DNA from: Marthasterias glacialis
Lineage: Eukaryota > Echinodermata > Asteroidea > Forcipulatida > Asteriidae
Reading direction: 5' to 3'
Assembly: GCA_911728455.2 (NCBI GenBank)
Contig: OU452228.1
Coordinates: 17,738,698-17,802,697, forward strand
DNA: 64,000 nucleotides
Shown here: positions 23,919 to 34,106 of the stretch, in pieces
Numbering within the stretch: position 1 is the first letter of the stretch
Layout: every line of letters starts with the position of its first letter
Made by a program: the position numbers and the translations under genes
The notes under the pieces: model-generated
The model's input: the letters and a program-made list of their open reading frames with translations, nothing else
Database searches by the model: none
Told to the model about the DNA's origin: nothing

Positions 23919-24031
23919 CAGTGACGGGAGCCCCACCCCCACCCCGCCTCAGAACCCTTGCCCCCGTAGCTCAACCCTTGCCCCCGCTTGCCCCCACCCT
24001 CCCAAGTGAAAATGTCTGGTTTACGCCACTG
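23919..24031. mobile_element. hAT-type MITE with perfect 8-bp target duplication
   Basis: Starts cagtgacgggag and ends tttacgccactg, flanked on both sides by cctttaac (23911-23918 and 24032-24039), a perfect 8-bp direct repeat. The interior is C-rich. Eight-bp duplications with CAG...CTG ends are characteristic of the hAT superfamily. Confidence 0.75.
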
Positions 24032-24450
24032 CCTTTAACCCAATCGCAACGGGTCGTAAGCCACGTTTAACCCCGTCGTCCTTCTAAAATATCATCCCTT
24101 TAAACCAATCTATTTATTTCTTTTTTTTGAACCATCTGCTTTTAATTTTGTGAGGAGATTTAGGTCTTTAGGAAATCAGATTAAACCTAATAATTCATGA
24201 ATAATTTAAATTTAATTAAACGAGGATCTGTATTGGTGGTGAGGATTATGCATCGATCGAGCTGGGATGTTTCCTGGAGGGGGAACTTGGGGGTGGCAAC
24301 CAGTAATTCACAAATCATTCATGGCATTTGTGGCCAAGATGTGAAGGACGTCGAACACCACTCAGAAAAGTTGTTCAAATTTCCCTCATTTTCACATTGA
24401 AGACGTTTGATGAGAAAGACAGGTGTCAAAAACGGAGGAGGCTGGATGGT

Positions 24451-24503
24451 TGGGGACGGTGGTGGTTGGGCAGGGGCGGTGGGGGTTGGGTGGGGGCGGG
24501 GTT
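24451..24503 (+). other. G-rich, quadruplex-capable tract
   Basis: Contains eight or more runs of three to five G separated by short spacers (tggggacggtggtggttggg and following). It meets the usual pattern for G-quadruplex potential on the plus strand. Function unknown. Confidence 0.5.
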
Positions 24504-24900
24504 CGTTTCCCCCTTCGAAGGGCTTCGTACTCTAGATCCGTATAATGTCTTGTCAGGCAGACCGTACAACATGAGTGGCACATCGTCAAAGGCTTTGGAG
24601 AACGGAACTCGGGAAATTAATTTGTTGTAAACAAAAATGCAGATTTGCCGGAAACAATTGGGAGGGAATACAACCAGGCATAATACAGAAACATTAATTT
24701 GATAAAAGGGACCCTTAATGATCTCATTTGTTCATAAATACTAAAGAAATCTTGGGGCGTTGACTCCTTCTCACCAATTATTGATTAATTTATCATCATT
24801 GATTAGCACTATGTATACGCAATGCCTTTCTTAAATGAAATGCCCCATACATGAAGTAAATGGATTGATCCTTTCCAGGAAACATCGATTTATTTTTAAG

Positions 24901-25046
24901 GTCGATTTCACAAAGAGCTAAAGATTGATCTTAACTGCGAATCAGTCTTGTAAGTTGGTAAGCCAAGTGTGATGTCACAATACAAATCACTATGGTAATA
25001 CTGACAACTCATCTGAAGATGCATCTTAATGCTTTGTGAAAGCGAC
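24901..25046. mobile_element. MITE family H (TGGATTTCACAAAG-like ends), diverged copy
   Basis: The left end gtcgatttcacaaag and right end ctttgtgaaagcgac are inverted repeats with one mismatch. The interior has 'gattgatcttaact' and 'aagatgcatcttaa'. Related in plan to 46080-46208. Confidence 0.6.
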
Positions 25047-26984
25047 TTCAGTGCGCCAATTTGTTTTATATGTAAATCATCAAGGTGACGACAAATCGAC
25101 GCGCTGGCTGATTCATGCTAATTCCAATTTACGAGGCACTTACGATACCACTTTCAAGCGTATTGAAAGGTTTGACTTAGAAGCTGGAGTGAAAAGAGTG
25201 GGACGAGCTCAAACGAAGTATAGGTCAACGGGGGAAAACAACAACAAAATGCGGTCGCGGCTGACCACCTGCACAAACCTGTTTTAAAGTACATTTTGCT
25301 CAGTTATTTCGCCCGATTGTACAGAAACGCATTTTGCCTGCCCCTTTTTCACAGTTTTATATATTCAAACTCTAAGTGAAAATTATAACTGATGAGTTTT
25401 TCTGTTTTCTGTCAAATTACAGGATGATCATGTTGATCGTATAAGCAAATGCTTATTGTCAATCTGAAAGCTGACAGAAATAAGACGTCATTTATATCAG
25501 TTATATCATTTATCTCCAGCGAAATCAGGACATGGAAGAATAAACACATTTCTTCCTCCTTGCTTATTGATATTTATGATGCAGTCCAACCAAGCCTAAC
25601 ATGAACCTGCACAAATACACAAACAAACTGTGTAAACGTAAAACGTTTTTCATTGCTTTCACCAAAACAAGATTACCCAATCTGATGAAATGACATGTTT
25701 GGTGGATGATGAAAGTAGAAGAACAAGAAGAAGAAGCACGAAAACAACCCCAAAACAAACAGAAGAAAAAGCAATAATACTCTTCCAAAAACAAGATTGA
25801 TGTTGTAATAAAATGCACTAAACTAACACTGATGTTTTACATACACTAAGTGTCATTCCTTTGTCAGATGATCGTATTACAAGAATTTTTTTTAAAACCA
25901 TCATCATGTGCAGAAATTTGAGGGTTTTTTCTCTAGAGATTCACAAGGCCAGATTGACCCAAAATGGAGAAAGTAACTCAAAATAGGTCAATCAGGGATC
26001 TTATCCGAGGGAAATTGAGTTTCTGATCCGGTTTTGTGTTTACGGGGTGTTGAAATACGTATTTCATGATGACTTATAAAATCGAAGGAGATAGCCTGCT
26101 TGCTTAATCTTCGTCTTCCGGAAAGCTCTTTGGCTTCTTTAGAAATGTGCATTACATTTAACAACATCTCATTAATTTAAATTAATGATGGCACTGTTGC
26201 TACTCTGCTCAAAAAGGACAACTTCGGACTTTGGCACCATCGCTGCAAGCAAACATCAAGTCATTATACATCAGTGTATAAACGGTATAATGTAGAATTA
26301 CTAAGAATTAAGAATCCCATTGAATGTTTTTTTTACTGAACTCATCAGTGTAGTGAGACGATTGAACACTCCCCCATGTAGAACTAATGAGTTAACGAGG
26401 AGATGAAAGCGTGGAGCAGGCCTTTGTGATGGATAGCCGTGGACAGGCCGGGGGTACAGTCATTGCATCCAGTTATACCCCAGCGTATAGCCAAGTCACG
26501 TAGTAGATGGAAAACTGGTTTGGCAGTCCGGAAAATTAACATCAAGCACGATGAGCAAGGAAGTCCTTGTCGTGCGGAAAATACTTGAGAACCTCAAAGG
26601 TTCCGCAAAGATTACGTTGCCATGGTTATAGACATTGTTAAAGGATGATCATACAACTGGAGAGTATGTCCATTCAATATTCTTGTTAGGAAAACTAAAT
26701 TTAAAAAAATTTAAATTAGATAAGTAAAGAAAAAAATTAATATATGCAAAAGCTTGCCAACCTTCACAATCTTTGAAATAAAATGTGTTATGTTTTCAAT
26801 GGCACAATAAATAACTTCCGTGCGAGGATCTATTCTAAGTTGTAAACAACATCAGATTCTAACACATTTTTCTCGAACATTGTTTACAAGCCACAAAGCC
26901 ACTCTAGGTGAGGGCTACAAGGAAAAGAGAAAGAAATTGGAGCAGAAGAAAACAGTTGAAATATATATCTCTCTGAAAGTAAAA
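25047..26984. other. intergenic, no gene seen
   Basis: No supported gene, RNA or delimited element in about 1.9 kb. Confidence 0.5.
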
Positions 26985-27170
26985 GAGTGAAAATTTCCCT
27001 CTTTCTAGCCAGAGTGTTGTCGTTTTGGCTTTTTGGGGGAGTGAAACTCACTGTGCATCAACCTCTTTGAGTGAAATTGGAGCGAACTTCACTCTTATTC
27101 AAGTTGAAAATACCCGTCTTTCACACTAAACAGAATTGTCCGCCATATGGCACTTTGCAAAGAGTCACGT
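26985..27170. repeat. decayed copy of the AGAGTG-rich MITE
   Basis: 'aaagtaaaagagtgaaaat', 'gagtgaaattggagcgaact' and 'ccgccatatggcactttgcaa' (each cut short) parallel the arms and centre of the MITE at 9246-9620. The foldback is largely lost. It abuts the SINE tail at 27185. Confidence 0.5.
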
Positions 27171-27184
27171 GGTAATAATAATAC

Positions 27185-27350
27185 AAATACGCAGTTCTTA
27201 TAATAGCGCTTTATCACACCCGATGGGCGTCTCAAAGCGCTCAGTGTTTTTTCCTGCAAGGTTTTTTATATGCAGAGTTACGTTTTGAAGTGTGAGACCT
27301 GTTCCTTTACATAGCACTTCACGGGTTACAAGGTGCTGTGGACGGCGGAC
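27185..27350 (-). repeat. SINE body and tail, uninterrupted site
   Basis: On the minus strand it reads 'cagcaccttgtaac', 'gaagtgctatgtaaagg', 'ggtctcacac', then 'gagcgctttgagacgcccat', 'gggtgtgataaagcgct' and an ATT-rich end. It is colinear with the 9.0-9.74 kb SINE but lacks the 375-bp palindromic insertion, so it shows the empty site. Confidence 0.65.
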
Positions 27351-28326
27351 AAAACTTTTTTCCCGCTCTTCTACATTTAGCTTTAGGAAAAATACAGAAT
27401 ACTAACCGTGAGTAATTTGTTTTTTTCGACAATGACCCAACTGCTGTGAAAAACAAATCGGCTCGTCAGCCCTCTTTTTAATTTTTTTTTCTAAAAGAAG
27501 TTGCTACAAAGACTACACGGTTTAAAATTACCGTTGCTTGAAAATATCATTATGTGTCAGGCAGCAAAACCTAAAACGTAATTGGACTTTTCAGTGGGGA
27601 CCAAGGGAACGATTCCCCGCTGTTGGGACTGTCCTGACTGCCGATAAAATCGTGTCCCTCGGAGAGGTGATGGTCCGGAAAAACCTTTAGCACTCATGCT
27701 CCATTTTCCTAAAATGATCAGATGATCTAGGACTGGAGGGTGTAGATATACAAGAAAGAGGTAAAGCATCGCGAGAATCGATCGCAATCAGGTCGGTTAT
27801 ATGGCCAAGCAAATTAAGAACATGCTCCGGGATTCATGTTATTTGCACGGTCCTGGACGTAAAAGTAAAGGTGAAAATCATTAAAATCCACAGACAGGTG
27901 ATCACCTGTCGGCAGTGTGATGCTTCTGTGTCATGAAAACCAACACACGGATTCAAAATTATCACTACACCAACTATTCAACCTAAACCGGTGTCGTCAA
28001 AACCAAGCCGCAGAGTGGGTAACCTCAAAGTATAGCACTCGTAATTTTGTGAATTTCCCCCCAAAAAACCCAAAACCAAACAACGAAACAAAACAAACAA
28101 ACAAACGGAAATATTCTAATAGGCTGGAAATAACATGTGTGCCAATAGCCGCTAGCTAGCGGCTGCAGTCAATTTCTATAGACTTTGTATTTTTTTAAAG
28201 GCTGTAACCAAGTAATTCGGATACGGCCGTAGTCTCCTCTAAGTTCAAACGCCTTGTTAAAAATTGATTTTCATGTAGTCTTTGAACCGTTAAGATTTCG
28301 TGGCCCTTGTGGAGAAGTGCAGACTA
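27351..28326. other. intergenic, no gene seen
   Basis: Nothing supported. 'taattcggatacggccgta' near 28215 is a fragment of the family P repeat found complete at 28399. Confidence 0.45.
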
Positions 28327-28371
28327 AATCAACAGAGGTTGTCTTATAATATAAGACAACCTCTGTTGATT
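28327..28371. repeat. perfect 45-bp hairpin
   Basis: A 21-bp arm (aatcaacagaggttgtcttat), a 3-bp loop aat, and the exact reverse complement. It lies 28 bp before the family P MITE. The loop is too small for a microRNA precursor. Confidence 0.9.
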
Positions 28372-28398
28372 AGTAATTGCCGAAAACAAGCATTGATT

Positions 28399-28532
28399 AG
28401 GCCGTGTACGAATCGGCAGCTACGGCTACGGCTATGGCTGGATCGCCGCGTCATCTTACGTAAATGACGTCCATAGCAACACCCTTACATAGCAACAGCC
28501 GTAGCCCCAGCAGCTAATTCGGATACAGCCTT
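28399..28532. mobile_element. MITE family P, copy 2
   Basis: The left end aggccgtgtacgaatcggca and right end ctaattcggatacagcct are inverted repeats. The interior has 'gctacggctacggctatgg' opposed by 'aacagccgtagcc'. About 134 bp, non-coding. I recall this type from echinoderm DNA; unverified. Confidence 0.7.
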
Positions 28533-28599
28533 AGTTTTAACCCGAAATATCATTGGTCATAAAAGTTCATACCAGGACCAATCCTAGGGAAACATTTCC

Positions 28600-28770
28600 G
28601 TCCGTAAAAGTTGAGAAAACACAGTAACTACGCGCGCATGCACATCAGTTTGACAAAGACAGCACTCTGCGATTTGACCGCAAGCGCGCGTATAATTATG
28701 TAGTATCGTGGTGAGAGTTCATCTTTTCCATGCACAGCCTAATCATGACGACACACAGCTCCCTTTATGC
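28600..28770. mobile_element. MITE family G, copy 2, 5' end diverged
   Basis: Shares 'acagtaactacgcgcgcatg', 'gatttgaccgcaagcgcgcg', 'gagagttcatctttt.catg' and 'aatcatgacgacac' with 7003-7180 in the same order. The left terminal repeat is not recognisable, and an extra 'gacaaagacagcactctgc' sits in the middle. Confidence 0.6.
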
Positions 28771-30783
28771 CTTATCAGTAAAACAATATATATAATATTT
28801 GAATAAGCTTTCTAATCCTAGCAACAATCACTTAATCAGATGCAATGAAGCAAAAACAACTTCAACCATGGTTTTATTTTATTATACAGTCCAGCGCGGT
28901 CTACAAAAATATTAAACTGATGTAGATGTAATATACATGGCCCCAAACGGAAAGCAGTTTTAACTGTTTTCTGACTGCTTTTTGTAACCATGTCGCATAT
29001 CTTAATTTTTTTGTGCAAGCAACAACCATATAATAAAATCTACTTTAACTTTTTAAGTTTTTGATGGATTTTATTTTCAAGCCTCCCGTAACTTGATCAA
29101 TTTCCAAGACGGATCTAATTACGCACCATCTTTAATTGTTGACGACGATTCCAGAAAAACTTTTGTCATATTTATTTTACGTTTCAAACATCACAGGTTG
29201 TAATGTTACAGACATCAACTGGGATAAACAATTAAGAATGAAGTACCGTAAAAACAACAATTCCATTCTCGCTGTTTACAGGGCAGTGGCGACGTTACGT
29301 GCCCGGTTCATAAATTGAGGCTCGAGTGCGATTGCCTCCATCTTTGATATTTGCTTCAACTACCACAGAGCAAAGGACGGAAGACTAACACCCAGCCTGA
29401 CAAGTAGTCGATATCTCGGTCCTAATTTGCAGTCGTTTCAATATTGACATAGACCATACCCTCGAGTGACTTTAAGCCTGGGTTGATTTTTTAGAAGAGG
29501 AAAAAAGATGAACCCAATATGCCCAAATCCGGGACCAAGAGCACTCCATCGTCACCCCGGCTGGTCGATAGAGTTTTCCCGCGGGTTGACCCGGCGTCGA
29601 TCGTCTGGGGGTCACCTTAATTCAGCTTGCAGTAATTACAATTAGTAGCTGCAAAAAGCGCACAGTGCCCACGAACATTTTATTCAGTAGTTTCCAGCCA
29701 TGGGTTGCTAGGCATAGACCTATGTTTTCCACGACTGGTTGTTGGCTGATGGTTATTTTAAAGCCACAAGTTCGAGCCTTTCCAATTGTTTGTCTCGCAT
29801 TGCAACCCAAAGTATAGACTGATATCTTGCCTTTATCTGCGAGGACAAAGACAGACACTGGTCTTTACAAATCCAATGGGCATGCAAGGTCAAATCTGGA
29901 AGGCAACCGGCAGATTCTAAAGCAAAAGGCCGGTATCTGGTGTTATTCACGAGCCTCGAAGACGTGACGTCAGATGTTCGGGCTGGTTTGTTTTTTTCTG
30001 CAGTCCAAAACTGCACTGTAGACTGATTTCCAGCTGAGAACCATCGTTGTTACTGGCGCAGGCCTACATGGAACACACACACAAAGCTGCCAACCATGTG
30101 GTTATTTTCATTAATCTATACAGCAACTCAAAACCTAAGCCGGTGTCAAAGTCTGCGTTAAGACCGAACCCATGGTTTCGTATAAACACTATTAAAAAAA
30201 AACAGGTTACCAGTCAAAATGTTACCATTAAAAAAGAATTCCGTGTGAAGTCTAATTTTCTTTTCCCCAAAAATATTTTGCTCAGAGCTCTAGGAAGTTC
30301 TAACTCATTTTATTACATTAGTCGCTACTACTTTGTAAGCTACAAAGAACAACATCGAGCTTTCAGATTGCGAAAAAAGCCCAAAAGACACATTTTTTTT
30401 AATGACGCCATACACTTTTGGGAGCAATTTCTTTATTTCCACAAATTGTATGAATTCGGTTTCTATTTTGTTCTGACATGAGACAGCTGGCACACTGCCA
30501 TTTTGTTGATACTACGCAGAATTCATTCCTTTCATGAAACAGCCGACGGATACAAACATCATTGAGTAGCAGCTGTGGTGATAAGCTATGTATATTTACA
30601 TATACTCGAAGCACCTGATCAATGGCACTTATATTAAAAGTTACGCTTGATAAAGAATTAATAATAGTATTAAGTAATACAAAATATTAATAGAGATACT
30701 AGTCAAGAGATTTGAATTACCTTTATACAATTTTACGACCTACGTGGATTTGCTACCTGACCTTTTTCCAATTGGATATAATG
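28771..30783. other. intergenic, no gene seen
   Basis: About 2 kb without a supported gene. A 144-codon plus-strand frame (30047-30481) has no domain and an AT-driven composition. A TGACGTCA is at 29965-29972. Confidence 0.5.
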
Positions 30784-31124
30784 TATAGACCATGTTACCT
30801 GTGACATCACATGTTTACAAAAGAGCCACAGAACCTGGACTTCCTGCAGGCAGGATTTGTACACGGCTCAATGGGAAAATACTTTAAATCTTTCATTTTA
30901 TGGAGATTGCACTGTCCAATTGTCATCAACTTTGGATATGAAGGAAAGGGGCACATCTCACAACTAGTTCAGCTCTCATTTTAATAGCCATTGAATTTAT
31001 GTGGAAATTATGATACAAAATGTAAAATTTCTCATATTATGTCCCATGCAGTATCTTGCCTGCCAGTAATTGCCCTGGAATGTACAAGGTCACTCTTTTG
31101 TAAACAAGGGTCACATGGTCTATA
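30784..31124 (+). mobile_element. MITE family A, copy 3 (best preserved)
   Basis: Starts tatagaccatgttacctg and ends ggtcacatggtctata, so the terminal inverted repeat tatagaccatgt.acc is nearly intact. A subterminal tttacaaaagag/tttgtaaacaag pair extends it. About 341 bp, non-coding, and colinear with copies at 43-389 and 15515-15860. Confidence 0.8.
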
Positions 31125-31263
31125 GATCATTAGTAACATGTTGGAGAAAAACAACTAGGCCTACCTATATTATATACAATGAGTTTTCCTTTCAAAAAAA
31201 AAGGAAAGAAAAAAGGGGGTTGGGGGCAAGGGACGCCGTTGGACCGGAGGCAAATAGCCAGTA

Positions 31264-31513
31264 CAGGCGCAGATCCAGGAATCTTACGTGGGAGGGTTCC
31301 CGAAAACAACCTCCGCCCCTAACCCCAGAACCCAAATACAAACTAGTACCTGGCAGGTTGCGATGATTTTGGTACGAGGCAAACGGGCAATAGAAAATTT
31401 CAGTCTGTACGGAGATTCGGGCTATTATACATGTGATGGTTTAATTAAGTTAAAAATTACAAGAGGGGTCTGGACCCCTGTATACTCTCCTCCCACCCCT
31501 GAATCCGCGCATT
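31264..31513. mobile_element. MITE-like element with CAGGCGCAGATCC termini
   Basis: The left end caggcgcagatccagga and right end cctgaatccgcgcatt are imperfect inverted repeats. The type is similar to 14961-15447. No target-site duplication found. Confidence 0.4.
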
Positions 31514-31596
31514 ATGGTGTCATAGGGGATTTGTTCCCTCCGGTGTGTGGCCATCATCACACGACAAAAACACGGACTGGAGGAAGTTGAGTTAAT

Positions 31597-31605
31597 AGAG
31601 GGCGC
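31597..31605 (+). promoter_or_regulatory. CTCF-core-like 9-mer (AGAGGGCGC)
   Basis: Context taatagagggcgctat. Forward orientation, 2.4 kb before GT31 copy 1. Confidence 0.3.
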
Positions 31606-31719
31606 TATTTGTGATGGGGGACAGAATCAGCGGGGGAGGGGGTAGGTGACAAAAGCCCCTTTGACACCGTTGATACCGACCGTTTATTATATAAAGCAAA
31701 ACTTATAATTGTAATGTAG

Positions 31720-32062
31720 GTCTTGATCTTGATCTTGATCTTGATGGAATAATAGAACAGCTGGTTTGGGAGTAGTGAGTGAGTTCCAGTCTTTAGCATT
31801 ATTGAGAAAGAATGACTTTTGGTATGCATTGGTTCGGGACGATGGATTTTTAATCGCCTATCTTGGAGTGTGAGGGTAGCTGGATATTTTTAACATAGCT
31901 GTGACGGAACTTTCCGTTGTGTAGTTACTTGTGATGAACCGAGCTGCACGTCTCTGTGTGGCCTCAATTTTCTTGATGTGTCTGTCGTTATGAGGGTCCC
32001 AAACGGAGCTGCAGTATTCAACATGGGGGCGGATAAGACTTTTAGGTGTGCCAAAACGACCA
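31720..32062 (-). pseudogene. 3' remnant of a non-LTR retrotransposon reverse transcriptase
   Basis: The minus strand encodes PKSLIRPHVEYCSSVWDPH, then EATQRRAARF, a pattern characteristic of the C-terminal part of CR1/L2/Jockey-type ORF2 proteins. The frame stops after 'LKISSYPHTPR'. The family motif LQDRRLK continues in the next frame, and SFFLNNAKDWNSL, matching the usual 'FxxRxxxDWNxLP' end, is in another frame. There are therefore at least two frameshifts. The coding match begins abruptly near 32062 (5' truncation). The 3' end runs into a tcaaga repeat at about 31723-31745, typical of LINE 3' ends. It cannot make a working enzyme. Confidence 0.8.
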
Positions 32063-33184
32063 TATTATGCCTGCCTCTCGGCCAATCTTTGCGAAATGTT
32101 AGCCCATTTTTGTTATAAAATTACTCTACCGACACTTGATTGAAAAAACAGAAAGTTTCCTTTTGTTAACATTCAGCCAGTTTGAATAATGTTTTTCTTC
32201 GTAATTTTTTGAGAAAACTGACTGGGTATTTCCCAATATTTTCACTTTGAGTCTTGTTGTCGCTGCTTTTCGAAGCAATCCTTGGCTAACAAAAATGATT
32301 TTGAAAGTCTAAAAAAGTTTAAAAACTAGCAGGTTATTTTGACCTCCGAACCTTGCAAGCTATGTCGACCGTAGGCAACAGAGGGCGCAATTTATAACTT
32401 TCATTTTAAGATGGAGGACGTTGGGCATGTTGGAGTTTTACTTTTATTTTGTGGATAGAGGGAACATGGACACGATGGAGGTTAATTTTCTAAATCCACG
32501 GAAGGAATGAGCTCTTGAGAGATGTTTCATCTCATGGCGGCTTCGTTGTTTTCACCTTTGCCACTCTCGGAAACTAAAGGTAATTTCCACCAAGCCAGAG
32601 GAGTTTCATTCAAAGAAAAACCGAACAGTCATCAATATTAATATTAAAATTAAACACAAAATTAACACTAGACTAGAGTAGTAAACTAGTATAGTACTAC
32701 CTAGTAGGCCTAAGTTTTCATGGTATTAGTGTAGTGTTATTGTTACTGTTACTTGTTAGTGTTAATTTCATGAAGCTGCTGAAGCAGTTTAATAGTTTTA
32801 TGGATGCTTGGCAAAAAAAAAAAAAAAAAAAAAAAAAAAAGCAGTGGGGGCCTACACCGGTTACAATTAGCACACGCAGAATGGTCTTTTCACTGGTGGC
32901 CTTCTTTTGGCAAACATAATTTTGTTGTAATTAATAAAAAGTGCTCATGGCGCTAGTACAAAACTACAACATTACAAGATTACTAAAATATAAAATACAA
33001 AATACATTGATAATGATACAGTAGAACACCCAGTAAACAGCATTATGCAAATGCTTCATTAAAAAGATGAGTTTTTAATTTTAGGTTTTTCTTAAATGTG
33101 TTCAAAGAAATTGATGATTTGACTCGTGATGGCAATTTAACTACTTTTTCATGTTTAAGTAGCCGCCAAGCACAACAAAATTAT
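32063..33184. other. intergenic, no gene seen; A28 homopolymer
   Basis: Holds an uninterrupted A run at 32813-32840 (28 bases). It may be an old retroposition tail, though no element body was identified upstream. Confidence 0.5.
32380..32388 (+). promoter_or_regulatory. CTCF-core-like 9-mer (AGAGGGCGC)
   Basis: Context gcaacagagggcgcaa. Forward orientation, 1.6 kb before GT31 copy 1. Confidence 0.3.
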
Positions 33185-33214
33185 GCTTTTGTTCTGGCAA
33201 GCCAGAACAAAAGC
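33185..33214. repeat. perfect 14-bp stem hairpin
   Basis: gcttttgttctggc, loop aa, gccagaacaaaagc. Confidence 0.85.
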
Positions 33215-33441
33215 GTAGCTAAGCAAGACAACTGCTTAACTTAAAACTTAACTTAAGTTCAAGCAGTATGAAATTGAAATGTGCAAAGAAAAAGGAAGGG
33301 GGTGTGGCACTACTACTAGTAGGGCCTACTAGTCATTATTCAAAAGAATTTGGAAGGCCGACCTGGTTTTGGGTTAAGATAGGCATGTTTTCTTCCTCGA
33401 TCAATAGGATGGGATAGCACATGGAGTTAGGCCATGGATAC

Positions 33442-33564
33442 TTAGACCCAGTAACTGGGGCGCTGTACTCCTTTTTTGAGGTTTTGACATTTTATCGGTT
33501 GTACTAGCGATAAAATGTCAAAATCTCAAAAAAAGGAGTACAGCGCCCCAGTTACTGGGTCTAA
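33442..33564. mobile_element. 123-bp hairpin element flanked by TGGATAC
   Basis: A near-perfect foldback. The arm 33442-33497 begins ttagacccagtaactggggc; its complement is 33508-33564; the loop is 10 bases. It is flanked on both sides by tggatac (33435-33441 and 33565-33571), an apparent 7-bp target duplication. The arms have almost no mismatches, so it is young or under correction. It lies 450 bp upstream of the GT31 copy 1 exon. Confidence 0.8.
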
Positions 33565-33984
33565 TGGATACCATGTATTTTTCTTAACCTGTAACCTGAG
33601 AGTGAGAGTGCTGTACTATGAATAATATGCCTCCACTTTTTCACTGGTTATGACCCAGGAACATAACCTTTTAATAAACATTTGGTAAATAAAACTTTGG
33701 CCAGATTTTAAAACTTGGCCACATCAGACTCCAAACAGTAAGTGAAGTACTCACTTGCAGTTGGTAGATATCTTTTCCCTTGACCTCACTGCAGTAATGA
33801 AAAGGCCATGATAGATGTTATTAAAGATGAAGGGTGTGGTGGGGGTTCCATGTACCATTTATAAAAAAACAAAAGAAAAAACATAAAACCAAACCCTGCA
33901 ACTCCGCAACCCCCGACCTCCATTACCAGTTATATTACTACAGACCTTATTTGTTATGGTGTATTATATCAATTTTTATTTCAT

Positions 33985-34002
33985 TTTTATTTTCTGATGC
34001 AG
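33985..34002 (+). promoter_or_regulatory. 3' splice site before GT31 copy 1
   Basis: A T-rich tract (ttttattttctgatgcag) ending in AG at 34002. It implies at least one upstream 5' non-coding exon, which I cannot place. Confidence 0.6.
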
Positions 34003-34004
34003 AC

Positions 34005-34106
34005 ATGAGGAGGGTAAAAAATGCCTCGACAATTTCACATTCTACTACTGTTAGTTGGAGGAATGGTTTCCTTTCTGCTCATCTTCAACTCCAGCGGACC
34101 TGTTAA
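34005..34106 (+). promoter_or_regulatory. upstream ORF overlapping the GT31 copy 1 start
   Basis: The first ATG after the splice site (34005) opens a 33-codon frame that ends at TAA 34104-34106, overlapping the main start at 34021 in another frame. If used, it would lower translation of copy 1. GT31 copy 2 has no ATG between its acceptor and its start. Confidence 0.5.

Noticed and set aside
28327-28371. microRNA precursor
   Set aside because: Perfect pairing with a 3-base loop and 45 bp in total is unlike animal pre-miRNAs.
30047-30481. 144-codon plus-strand frame
   Set aside because: Lys/Phe/Asn-rich as expected from AT-rich DNA, with no domain or splice signals.
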